From Actinomycetes bacterium (lineage in GTDB: Bacteria; Actinomycetota; Actinomycetes; Actinomycetales; Cellulomonadaceae), in assembly GCA_023390875.1 (NCBI GenBank), contig JAEWCA010000396.1:1-6173 (forward strand): DNA of 6,173 nucleotides, in the 5' to 3' direction. Numbering within the stretch: the stretch's first letter is position 1; each line of letters starts with the position of its first letter. Both the position numbers and the translations under genes were made by a program. Positions 1 through 6,173 of this stretch are shown here, in pieces. Below the pieces are notes generated by a model, which worked only from the letters and a program-made list of their open reading frames with translations, was not told where the DNA came from and ran no database searches.

Positions 1-899
1 TGCGTGTGCAGGCCGAGCAGCAGGCGGCCGAGCTCGCGCGCCTGACGGACGTCGCGCACCGCGACGAGGTCGCGCGCACGCAGCAGCGGCTGCGCATCGA
101 GCAGCTCGAGGCGCGCTCGGTCGAGGAGCTCGGGCTCGACCCGGCCGTGCTGCTCGAGGAGTTCGGGCCGCACCAGGACGTGCCCGTCGTCGTGCCGCCC
201 GGGACCGAGCCCGACCCCGACGCGCCGACGCACGTGCCGTACGTGCGCGAGCAGCAGGAGAAGCGCCTGCGAGCCGCCGAGCGCGCGCTGTCGCTGCTCG
301 GGCGCGTGAACCCGCTCGCGCTCGAGGAGTTCGCCGCGCTCGAGGAGCGGCACAAGTTCCTCGTCGACCAGCTCGCGGACCTCAAGAAGTCCCGGACGGA
401 CCTGCTCGAGATCGTCAAGGAGATCGACGAGCGCGTGGAGCAGGTGTTCGCCGACGCGTACCGCGACACCGCGGCGGCGTTCGACAGCGTCTTCCCGCGG
501 CTGTTCCCGGGCGGGGAGGGCCGGCTCGTGCTGACCGACCCCGACGACATGCTGACGACCGGCATCGACGTCGAGGCACGCCCGGCTGGCAAGAAGGTCA
601 AGCGGCTGTCGCTGCTGTCCGGCGGTGAGCGCTCGCTGACGGCGGTCGCGATGCTCGTCGCGATCTTCAAGGCGCGGCCCAGCCCGTTCTACGTCATGGA
701 CGAGGTCGAGGCGGCGCTCGACGACGCGAACCTGGGACGGCTCCTGGAGATCTTCCGCGAGCTGCAGGAGGACTCCCAGCTCATCGTCGTGACGCACCAG
801 AAGCGCACGATGGAGATCGCCGACGCGCTGTACGGCGTGACCATGCGGGGTGACGGTGTGACCACCGTCGTGAGCCAGCGCATGCGCGAGACCGCCTGA
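1..899 (+). CDS. smc: Chromosome segregation protein SMC, C-terminal part (5' end outside window)
   Basis: This is the C-terminal ATPase head and end of the coiled coil of the SMC subunit of the SMC-ScpAB condensin complex, which compacts and segregates the chromosome on the nucleoid. The reading frame is open from the window edge (first whole codon at 3), so the hinge and N-terminal Walker A half are missing. Counting from the codon at 6, a charged Glu/Arg/Ala-rich coiled coil occupies roughly 1-40 and 80-150. The SMC-typical [10 protein letters not shown] is at 100-109, the ABC signature LSGGERS at 204-210, Walker [14 protein letters not shown] at 228-240 with catalytic Glu232, and the switch histidine in VVTHQ at 261-265. 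All residues of the C-terminal head half are present, so it looks functional. It is followed within 6 bases by a hairpin, and ftsY lies downstream as in many actinobacteria, though here separated by two other genes. Identification is very secure; only the 5' part is unseen. Confidence 0.97.
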   Translation, partial: RVQAEQQAAELARLTDVAHRDEVARTQQRLRIEQLEARSVEELGLDPAVLLEEFGPHQDVPVVVPPGTEPDPDAPTHVPYVREQQEKRLRAAERALSLLGRVNPLALEEFAALEERHKFLVDQLADLKKSRTDLLEIVKEIDERVEQVFADAYRDTAAAFDSVFPRLFPGGEGRLVLTDPDDMLTTGIDVEARPAGKKVKRLSLLSGGERSLTAVAMLVAIFKARPSPFYVMDEVEAALDDANLGRLLEIFRELQEDSQLIVVTHQKRTMEIADALYGVTMRGDGVTTVVSQRMRETA

Positions 900-904
900 G
901 CCGA

Positions 905-924
905 CCGGTCGCCGCTCGGACCGG
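905..924 (+). terminator. Terminator-like hairpin after smc
   Basis: CCGGTC (905-910) pairs perfectly with GACCGG (919-924) around an 8-base loop, starting six bases after the smc stop codon. There is no T-tract, so if it ends transcription it does so as an actinobacterial U-less hairpin or merely protects the 3' end. The stem and loop sizes match those of the hairpin after ftsY. The call rests on placement and symmetry only. Confidence 0.4.
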
Positions 925-1021
925 GCACCGTCCTCGCCGCCCGCCGACGCCGGGCGTGAAGATCGTGTGTGGGAGTGGGTGGGAACCCGGCGCCGGGGCG
1001 GCGCCGTCGCGGCGTACGGAC

Positions 1022-1034
1022 GAGACTGGACGCG
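1022..1034 (+). promoter_or_regulatory. Probable -10 element of a leaderless promoter
   Basis: GAGACT at 1022-1027 resembles the actinobacterial -10 consensus TANNNT at its A and final T. It ends exactly six bases before the GTG at 1034, so transcription would begin at or next to the start codon. The same arrangement (CAGACT, six bases, GTG) precedes ftsY. No convincing -35 is visible. A leaderless start would explain the lack of a ribosome binding site. Confidence 0.4.
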
Positions 1035-1369
1035 TGCTGCCCGTCGTGATCGCCATCCTCGTCGCCCTCGCGGTGGCGGCCGTCGTCCTGCTCGTCGCGA
1101 GCACGTCGGACGCGGACGAGCGACGCGACGACGAGTCGCCCTGGCAGGCGTTCCGTCGGGGCCTGCGGGCGCGTCGGCACCCCGCGCCGGACCAGCTCGC
1201 GGCCGCCGAGGCGGCCGAGGCCGAGCCCGTCGACCTGTCGCTCGCCGAGTTCCTGCGCGCCACGGCCGAGCAGGGCGAGGGCTACCTGCACGTCGACGAC
1301 CTCTCGGCCGGCCTGGCGCGTGCGCGCGACAAGGCGGCCCGCGCCATCCCGCTGCGCCGTCACGGCTGA
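1034..1369 (+). CDS. Hypothetical single-pass membrane protein, 111 aa
   Basis: I do not recognise a family. The protein begins with one hydrophobic segment (residues about 2-22, rich in Val, Ala, Leu and Ile) with no basic residues before it, followed by an acidic stretch DADERRDDES (26-35). Then come a basic amphipathic part around WQAFRRGLRARRHP (37-50), an Ala/Glu-rich helix (54-66) and a likely helical C-terminus ending in basic residues. This suggests an N-terminal membrane anchor with a small, probably cytoplasmic, helical tail. I chose the GTG at 1034 because it starts directly at the hydrophobic segment and has a -10-like hexamer at leaderless spacing. An in-frame GTG at 956 would add 26 residues of non-hydrophobic, Gly/Pro-rich sequence and has no ribosome binding site. 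Codon usage matches the neighbours, and the frame is preferred over the opposite-strand frames because only it gives a sensible hydrophobic/charged pattern. It lies alone between smc and a convergent pectate lyase. Its stop codon is inside a tandem repeat. Confidence 0.7.
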   Translation: MLPVVIAILVALAVAAVVLLVASTSDADERRDDESPWQAFRRGLRARRHPAPDQLAAAEAAEAEPVDLSLAEFLRATAEQGEGYLHVDDLSAGLARARDKAARAIPLRRHG

Positions 1370-1435
1370 CGTGCCCGGCTGAGGTCCACTGCTGGCGTCG
1401 ACTGCTGACGTCCACCGCTGACGTCTACCGCTGAC
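1365..1435. repeat. Degenerate 13-bp tandem repeat, five full units plus a partial
   Basis: Units start at 1365, 1378, 1391, 1404 and 1417, with a partial at 1430. The consensus is GCTGACGTCYACC. The best pair (1404-1416 and 1417-1429) differs at one base. The first unit overlaps the stop codon of the upstream membrane-protein gene. Because the unit is 13 bases and most copies contain TGA, the array closes all three plus-strand frames. It occupies most of the 92-base gap between two convergent genes. Replication slippage is the likely origin; a role is not evident. Confidence 0.85.
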
Positions 1436-1436
1436 C

Positions 1437-1456
1437 CCGGGCGTCGTCGGCCCCGG
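1437..1456. terminator. Possible bidirectional terminator between convergent genes
   Basis: CCGGGC (1437-1442) can pair with GCCCCGG (1450-1456) with one bulged C around a seven-base loop. It sits between the repeat array and the pectate lyase stop codon, where a terminator serving both convergent genes would be expected. There is no T-tract on either strand, and GC-rich DNA makes such stems by chance, so this is tentative. Confidence 0.25.
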
Positions 1457-1461
1457 CGCCG

Positions 1462-2792
1462 TCACCGGTAGACGACCGCCGAGGGCGAGTACCCGCACGC
1501 CGCGCTCGGACCCGCGCCGATCTTCGTCGGCTCACCCGAGGTCACGCCCCGGTACTCCTCGCAGATGACGACCTTGCGTGACGCGTCGTCCACGATCGTG
1601 ACGCCGGACAGCGTCGCCCGGTCCCCGAGGTTCGAGTTGATGCCGACGAGCGTCTTTGCGGGCGCGGTCACGGTGACGCCCTGCACGACCACGGTGCGCG
1701 CGTACTGCGACGAGCAGTTCCCGCACGAGCGGTAGAGCTTGCCGATGTCGGCCGCCTGGAAGTTGCGGATGACGAACGTGCCCGGGCCGTTGTGCTGGAA
1801 CACCTTGTCGGACGCGTGGCGCGCACCGCCCCCGTCGACGGTCATCACCTGCGACGGCGAGCTGCCCTTGAGCGTCGCGGCGTCCTCCTCGACGTCCTCC
1901 CACCAGACGTTCTGCAGCGTGCACGTGCCGGCGCAGTGCACCCCGTCACCCGCCCCCGACCCGAGGATGACGTTCGTGAGGACCGCGCCGTCGGCGAGCC
2001 GGAACATGGGCGGCTGCGACTCGTCCTGCCCGCTCGACGAGAGGCCGTAGTACCGCACGAGCCCGCCGTCGAACGTGCCGCTCACGGAGATGGTCGAGAG
2101 ACGTGCTGCTGTCCGGTCGCGCTCGGCCACGAGGGGGTGCCGGGCGACGACGGGGACGCGCTGGGCGTCGGCGTGGGCGTGCTGCCGCCGCTGCCGACCT
2201 TCGCCAGCGCCCACTGCTGGTGGTACGACTTCGTGTCCGTGCCCTGGACGATCGCCGCGCCCTGCGCGGTCGAGGCGCCCGCGACCTGCAGCGCCTTGCC
2301 GGAGTGCCGGTTGAGCAGCCGGACGTAGCCGGACTGGTCGGCGAGGCGGAACCGCTGGTTGGCGCCGTCGAGGTCGGCGAACAGGCGGAACGACGCGCCC
2401 TCGGCGGTGCTCCACTCCCACAGGTCGACGACCTTGCCCGACGCGCGGTGGTGCAGCTCGTACCAGCCGTCCCCGACGGGGACGAGCCGGAACTGCTGGC
2501 TCGCCGCATCGGTCCGCGTCGTCTGCACGAGCGGCGACCCGTCGCCGGTGGCCCCGGGCACGTCGAGGACCTTGTCGCTCTTGCGGCTGACGAGCACGTA
2601 CCAGGCGTTCGGGTCCACGGTCGCGGCCGTGGCGCCCAGGGCCGTGGCCAGACCGAGCGTGCCGGCGAGGACCACGACGACGAGCGCGGCGACGGTCAGG
2701 CGCACGCGTCCTGCCGTGCTGCGTCGGTGGTGGGCCTGCTGATCGCCCCTGTGCCGGAGGGCCAGGTGGGTGGCGCGGTGCGTGCTGGTCAT
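1462..2792 (-). pseudogene. Secreted pectate lyase (PL3) with N-terminal ricin-type CBM, frameshifted
   Basis: An intact version would be a secreted enzyme of about 443 aa that cleaves polygalacturonate by beta-elimination. The ATG at 2790-2792 follows a strong AGGAGGT (2797-2803). Residues 1-31 are a long basic n-region and about 32-57 a hydrophobic signal core ending near ALGATAA. Residues 60-200 form a beta-trefoil ricin/CBM13-like domain with three QxF/W-type repeats (QQFRL 99-103, QRFRL 146-150, QQWAL 192-196). Residues 200-222 are a Pro/Thr/Ser linker. The PL3 domain (about 223-443) shows STISVSGTFDGG, DGVHCAGTCTLQNVWWEDV, KVFQHNGPGTF and GKLYRSCGNC, all PL3-typical. The first frame runs through Val231 (codon 2102-2100) and then stops at 2082-2084. 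The catalytic frame resumes at TCG (2097-2095). One missing base between 2098 and 2097 would restore Val-Ser-Ser-Thr-Ile. As written the enzyme lacks its catalytic domain. It could be a true pseudogene, a phase-variable allele or a sequencing deletion. Confidence 0.88.
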
Positions 2793-2796
2793 GCTG

Positions 2797-2803
2797 ACCT
2801 CCT
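2797..2803 (-). promoter_or_regulatory. Ribosome binding site deciding the pectate lyase start
   Basis: Read on the minus strand, AGGAGGT lies four bases before the ATG at 2790-2792. It is a near-perfect anti-16S match. It favours this ATG over in-frame upstream starts, which would place about 32 charged or polar residues before the signal peptide. Confidence 0.8.
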
Positions 2804-2829
2804 GGACAGCCTCGTGGACAGCGCTGTCC
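2803..2829. promoter_or_regulatory. LacI-family-like operator palindrome with an extra half-site
   Basis: GGACAGCGCTGTCC at 2816-2829 is a perfect 14-bp palindrome with a central CG, the architecture of LacI/GalR-family operators. A direct copy of the half-site, TGGACAGC, lies at 2803-2810, exactly 12 bp from the same octamer at 2815-2822. The palindrome is 24 bases upstream of the pectate lyase start codon, so a bound repressor would block initiation or elongation. Repression lifted by a pectin breakdown product is the natural guess; no regulator gene is in the window. It could alternatively act as an RNA hairpin in the leader. Confidence 0.5.
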
Positions 2830-2844
2830 CCGGCGAGGCCGGGG
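2828..2844. repeat. Perfect 7-bp inverted repeat in the divergent intergenic region
   Basis: CCCCGGC (2828-2834) and GCCGGGG (2838-2844) are separated by GAG, giving a very stable stem that overlaps the operator-like palindrome by two bases. If the pectate lyase promoter lies upstream, this hairpin would be in its mRNA leader and could compete with, or stabilise, the neighbouring palindrome. It may be incidental in such GC-rich DNA. Confidence 0.45.
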
Positions 2845-2857
2845 CCGTCGCGACGTG

Positions 2858-2887
2858 ACCGTACGCACGCGCCCGCACCGGCCGACA
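2858..2887 (-). promoter_or_regulatory. Candidate pectate lyase promoter
   Basis: On the minus strand TACGGT (plus 2858-2863) fits the -10 pattern TANNNT, with a weak TGTCGG (plus 2882-2887) 18 bases upstream as a possible -35. Transcription would start near 2851, placing the operator-like palindrome about 20-35 bases into the transcript. The -35 match is poor. Confidence 0.3.
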
Positions 2888-3000
2888 CGGCCGAAACGAA
2901 TCACGTCGGCCGGGCCCGGTGCCACCGGCCCGCGCGCGCCGCGCAGGGTCGCGCGGGTCCGGAGAGCCGACCGGGTTCGCGTCCTCACCCCGCACGCGGC

Positions 3001-3013
3001 CAGACTGTGCGTG
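3001..3013 (+). promoter_or_regulatory. Probable -10 element of a leaderless ftsY promoter
   Basis: CAGACT at 3001-3006 is followed after six bases by the GTG at 3013. Spacing and hexamer match those before the membrane-protein gene at 1034, and most of the intervening bases agree as well. No ribosome binding site is present, which fits a leaderless mRNA. No clear -35 can be named. Confidence 0.45.
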
Positions 3014-4269
3014 TGAACTCCGATGCCCTGACCACGCTCCTGGCCGCCGGTGTGCCGATCGCGCTCGTCGCGGCCGTCGTCACGCTGTTCGTCTCGCGCC
3101 GCCGCTCGGGCGACGACACCTCGACCTCGGCGCCCGCGCCGACGATCGAGCGCGTCCCCACCCCGGCCGCGGCGCCCGACGACGACGAGTCGCCGCGCGG
3201 CGTGGACGTCCCGCCCACCGCGGGCGTGGGCACGCTCGACACGTTGCCGGAGCAGGCCGAGGCACCGCCCGCCGAGAGCGGCCTCGGCACTCCCGAGCTC
3301 GACGTCCTGCCGTCGATCGAGGTGCCGGCGCCCGCCGCCGGACGCCTCGCGCGGCTGCGTGACCGCCTCGCGCGCTCCGGCTCGCCGCTCGGCACGCGGC
3401 TGCTCGCGGTGCTGTCCCGCGACCACCTCGCGGAGGACGACTGGGACGAGCTCGAGGAGACGCTCCTGCTCGCCGACGTCGGCGCCGGTCCGACGTCCGA
3501 CCTCATCGAGGCCCTGCGCACCCGGGTGCGGGTCGAGGGCCTGCGCGAGCCCGCCCAGGTCCGCGCGCTGCTCCGCGAGCAGCTGCTCGCGCTCGTCGAC
3601 CCGTCCCTCGACCGCTCGCTGAGCACGACGCCGGCGACCGCGGCGGACGGGTCGCACGTGCCGGCGGTCGTGCTCGTCGTCGGCGTCAACGGCACGGGCA
3701 AGACCACGACGGTCGGCAAGCTCGCCCGCGTGCTCGTCGCGGAGGACCGCACGGTGCTGCTGGGCGCGGCCGACACGTCCCGCGCCGCGGCCGCCGACCA
3801 GCTGCAGACGTGGGGCTCGCGCGTCGGGGTGCACACGGTCCGCTCGGACCGCGACGGCGCCGACCCGGCCGCGGTCGCGTTCGACGCCGCCAAGCAGGGG
3901 CGCGCCGAGGGGGTCGACGTCGTGCTCGTCGACACCGCGGGCCGCCTGCAGAACAAGGCGGGCCTCATGGACGAGCTCGGCAAGATCACGCGCGTCCTCA
4001 CGCGCGAGGCGCCGCTCGCCGAGGTGCTCCTGGTGCTCGACGCGACGACGGGCCAGAACGGCCTCAACCAGGCGCGCGTCTTCGGCGAGGTCGCCGGCGT
4101 GACCGGCATCGTCCTGACGAAGCTCGACGGCACCGCCAAGGGCGGCATCGTCGTGGCCGTCCAGCGCGAGCTCGGCGTGCCCGTCAAGCTCGTGGGCCTT
4201 GGCGAGGGGCCGGACGACCTGGCGCCGTTCGACCCCGAGGAGTTCGTCGACGGCATCCTGCAGGGCTGA
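3013..4269 (+). CDS. ftsY: Signal recognition particle receptor FtsY
   Basis: FtsY is the membrane-associated GTPase that docks SRP (Ffh-4.5S RNA)-bound ribosomes at the Sec translocon. From the GTG at 3013 it is 418 aa. Residues 5-27 form an N-terminal membrane anchor, a usual actinobacterial trait, followed by RRR and a Pro/Glu/Asp-rich acidic linker to about 108. The four-helix N domain spans about 110-197. The G domain has G1 GVNGTGKTTT (224-233), a DTxR motif at 254-257, DTAGRLQNK (307-315), TKLDGTAKGG (369-378), and the closing GLGEGPDDLAPFDPEEFVDGIL (395-416, first residue Gly). The motif usually read DTFR is DTSR here, with Ser256 in place of a highly conserved aromatic. An alternative GTG at 3007 would add two residues; the leaderless -10 spacing favours 3013. 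The gene is divergent from the pectate lyase and followed by a hairpin two bases after its stop. Identification is secure. Confidence 0.97.
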   Translation: MNSDALTTLLAAGVPIALVAAVVTLFVSRRRSGDDTSTSAPAPTIERVPTPAAAPDDDESPRGVDVPPTAGVGTLDTLPEQAEAPPAESGLGTPELDVLPSIEVPAPAAGRLARLRDRLARSGSPLGTRLLAVLSRDHLAEDDWDELEETLLLADVGAGPTSDLIEALRTRVRVEGLREPAQVRALLREQLLALVDPSLDRSLSTTPATAADGSHVPAVVLVVGVNGTGKTTTVGKLARVLVAEDRTVLLGAADTSRAAAADQLQTWGSRVGVHTVRSDRDGADPAAVAFDAAKQGRAEGVDVVLVDTAGRLQNKAGLMDELGKITRVLTREAPLAEVLLVLDATTGQNGLNQARVFGEVAGVTGIVLTKLDGTAKGGIVVAVQRELGVPVKLVGLGEGPDDLAPFDPEEFVDGILQG

Positions 4270-4270
4270 C

Positions 4271-4290
4271 GCCTGGACGAACGACCAGGC
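4271..4290 (+). terminator. Terminator-like hairpin after ftsY
   Basis: GCCTGG (4271-4276) pairs perfectly with CCAGGC (4285-4290) around an eight-base loop, beginning two bases after the ftsY stop codon. It lacks a T-tract. It would separate ftsY transcription from the nitrogen-regulated amtB operon. Confidence 0.45.
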
Positions 4291-4291
4291 C

Positions 4292-4360
4292 GAAACGGAC
4301 TGTTTACACGGATGTGCGCCTTGTCACACGCCCGTAACGCGTGACGCGTCCGTGAGTAAC
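4292..4360 (+). promoter_or_regulatory. Putative GlnR-type nitrogen-control boxes upstream of amtB
   Basis: Pentamers resembling the actinobacterial GlnR half-sites (GTnAC and GaAAC, start to start 11 bp) occur in order: GAAAC 4292-4296, TTTAC 4303-4307, GTCAC 4323-4327, GTAAC 4334-4338 and GTAAC 4356-4360. Spacings are 11 bp for the first pair, 11 for GTCAC to the first GTAAC, and 22 to the last. The position upstream of an amtB-glnK operon is where GlnR acts in Streptomyces. TTGTCA at 4321-4326 could be a -35 overlapping a box, but no good -10 follows at 16-18 bases. I see no AmtR-type box. GlnR itself is not in the window. Confidence 0.45.
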
Positions 4361-4364
4361 TCGC

Positions 4365-4405
4365 CTCCCCGAATGTTGTCCCCGTCCGGCCGCCCGGTCG
4401 GGGAG
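4365..4405 (+). promoter_or_regulatory. Structured amtB leader with two competing hairpins
   Basis: Hairpin A: CCCCG (4380-4384) with CGGGG (4399-4403), a T/T mismatch, then CCGG (4386-4389) with CCGG (4394-4397) around a four-base loop. Hairpin B: CTCCCCG (4365-4371) is the exact complement of CGGGGAG (4399-4405). A and B share the 3' arm and cannot form together. The shared arm ends directly before the amtB ribosome binding site (GGAG 4407-4410), to which CTCC of 4365-4368 is also complementary. A translational or attenuation role is inferred only. Confidence 0.4.
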
Positions 4406-4419
4406 TGGAGAAGCGAAAG

Positions 4420-6077
<1,658 letters not shown>

Positions 6078-6099
6078 CCAGGACGGTCGCACCCATCGC

Positions 6100-6173
6100 A
6101 TGACACAGCAACGGCCGCCCGCGGGGGGCGCGGCCGAGCACGGACGGACCGAGGTCCCGCACCCCGCCACCAC
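6100..6173 (+). CDS. Start of a downstream gene, probably the P-II modifying enzyme GlnD (truncated)
   Basis: The ATG at 6100 opens a frame that continues to the window edge, giving 25 residues beginning MTQQRPPAGGAAEHG. These are Pro/Gly/Ala-rich and show no recognisable domain. It lies 22 bases after glnK with no hairpin between, consistent with the same operon. In actinobacteria amtB-glnK is commonly followed by glnD, the bifunctional nucleotidyltransferase that modifies and de-modifies GlnK, hence the suggestion. The ribosome binding site is weak: AGGA at 6080-6083 is 16 bases away, so the true start may lie elsewhere. Identity is inferred from gene order alone, so no symbol is given. Confidence 0.45.
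   Translation, partial: MTQQRPPAGGAAEHGRTEVPHPAT

Noticed and set aside
956..1036. Earlier GTG start for the small membrane protein
   Set aside because: It has no ribosome binding site, adds a Gly/Pro-rich non-hydrophobic leader before the membrane segment, and spans the palindrome and G-rich tract. The 1034 GTG has leaderless -10 spacing.
1365..1435. CRISPR array
   Set aside because: The 13-bp units are directly abutting, without spacers, and too short for CRISPR repeats.
2082..2102. Programmed ribosomal frameshift in the pectate lyase
   Set aside because: I see no slippery heptamer of the usual kind, and no such mechanism is known to me for PL3 enzymes. A lost base is simpler. It is not fully excluded.
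2889..2906. CGAAACGAATCACG as a second sugar-regulator operator
   Set aside because: Only one arm is well formed; the inverted partner is missing, so symmetry is too poor.
2910..2931. CCGGGCCCGG palindrome and the adjoining hairpin as a defined regulatory site
   Set aside because: It is built only of G and C apart from the loop-adjacent T/A pair, and such symmetry is frequent by chance at this base composition.
1462..3834. A 790-codon minus-strand open frame as one gene
   Set aside because: Only its last 211 residues, up to about 2097, look like a protein family (PL3). The rest runs antisense through the CBM frame and ftsY and is low-complexity Arg/Gly/Ala sequence typical of GC-rich shadow frames.
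4303..4362. A specific sigma-70-type promoter for amtB using TTTACA or TTGTCA as -35
   Set aside because: Neither hexamer has an acceptable -10 element 16-18 bases downstream, so no promoter was annotated.

Overview
The window is very GC-rich DNA with G/C at almost every third codon position and frequent GTG starts. Gene order and protein families point to a high-GC actinobacterium, most likely a Cellulomonas-like member of the Micrococcales. That placement is inferred from composition, synteny and gene content, not from a marker gene.

Layout, left to right. (1) The 3' end of smc, with the chromosome-partitioning ATPase head, closed by a short hairpin. (2) A small single-pass membrane protein of unknown function, apparently leaderless. 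(3) A degenerate 13-bp tandem repeat that starts at that gene's stop codon and fills most of the gap to the next, convergent gene. (4) On the minus strand, a secreted pectate lyase gene (signal peptide, ricin-type carbohydrate-binding module, Pro/Thr/Ser linker, PL3 catalytic domain). It carries a frameshift exactly at the linker/catalytic junction. (5) A 220-bp divergent intergenic region with a perfect 14-bp palindrome resembling a LacI-family operator. (6) ftsY, the SRP receptor GTPase. (7) A 150-bp regulatory region with a terminator-like hairpin, GlnR-type boxes and a structured amtB leader. (8) amtB and glnK, overlapping by one base, followed 22 bases later by the start of a further reading frame, probably glnD.

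The functional themes are housekeeping (chromosome segregation; co-translational membrane targeting) and nitrogen control. AmtB imports ammonium, GlnK reports nitrogen status and can block AmtB, and GlnD would modify GlnK. smc, ftsY, amtB, glnK and glnD lie close together in many actinobacteria. The pectate lyase is a catabolic accessory gene sitting inside that conserved block, with its own ribosome binding site and apparent operator.

I see no mobile element, CRISPR array, tRNA or rRNA, and no clear candidate for a wholly new system. The items most worth a second look are the frameshifted pectate lyase with an otherwise intact control region, the 13-bp repeat array, the two matching leaderless-promoter modules, a Ser in place of the near-invariant aromatic residue of the FtsY DTFR motif, and two mutually exclusive hairpins in the amtB leader.
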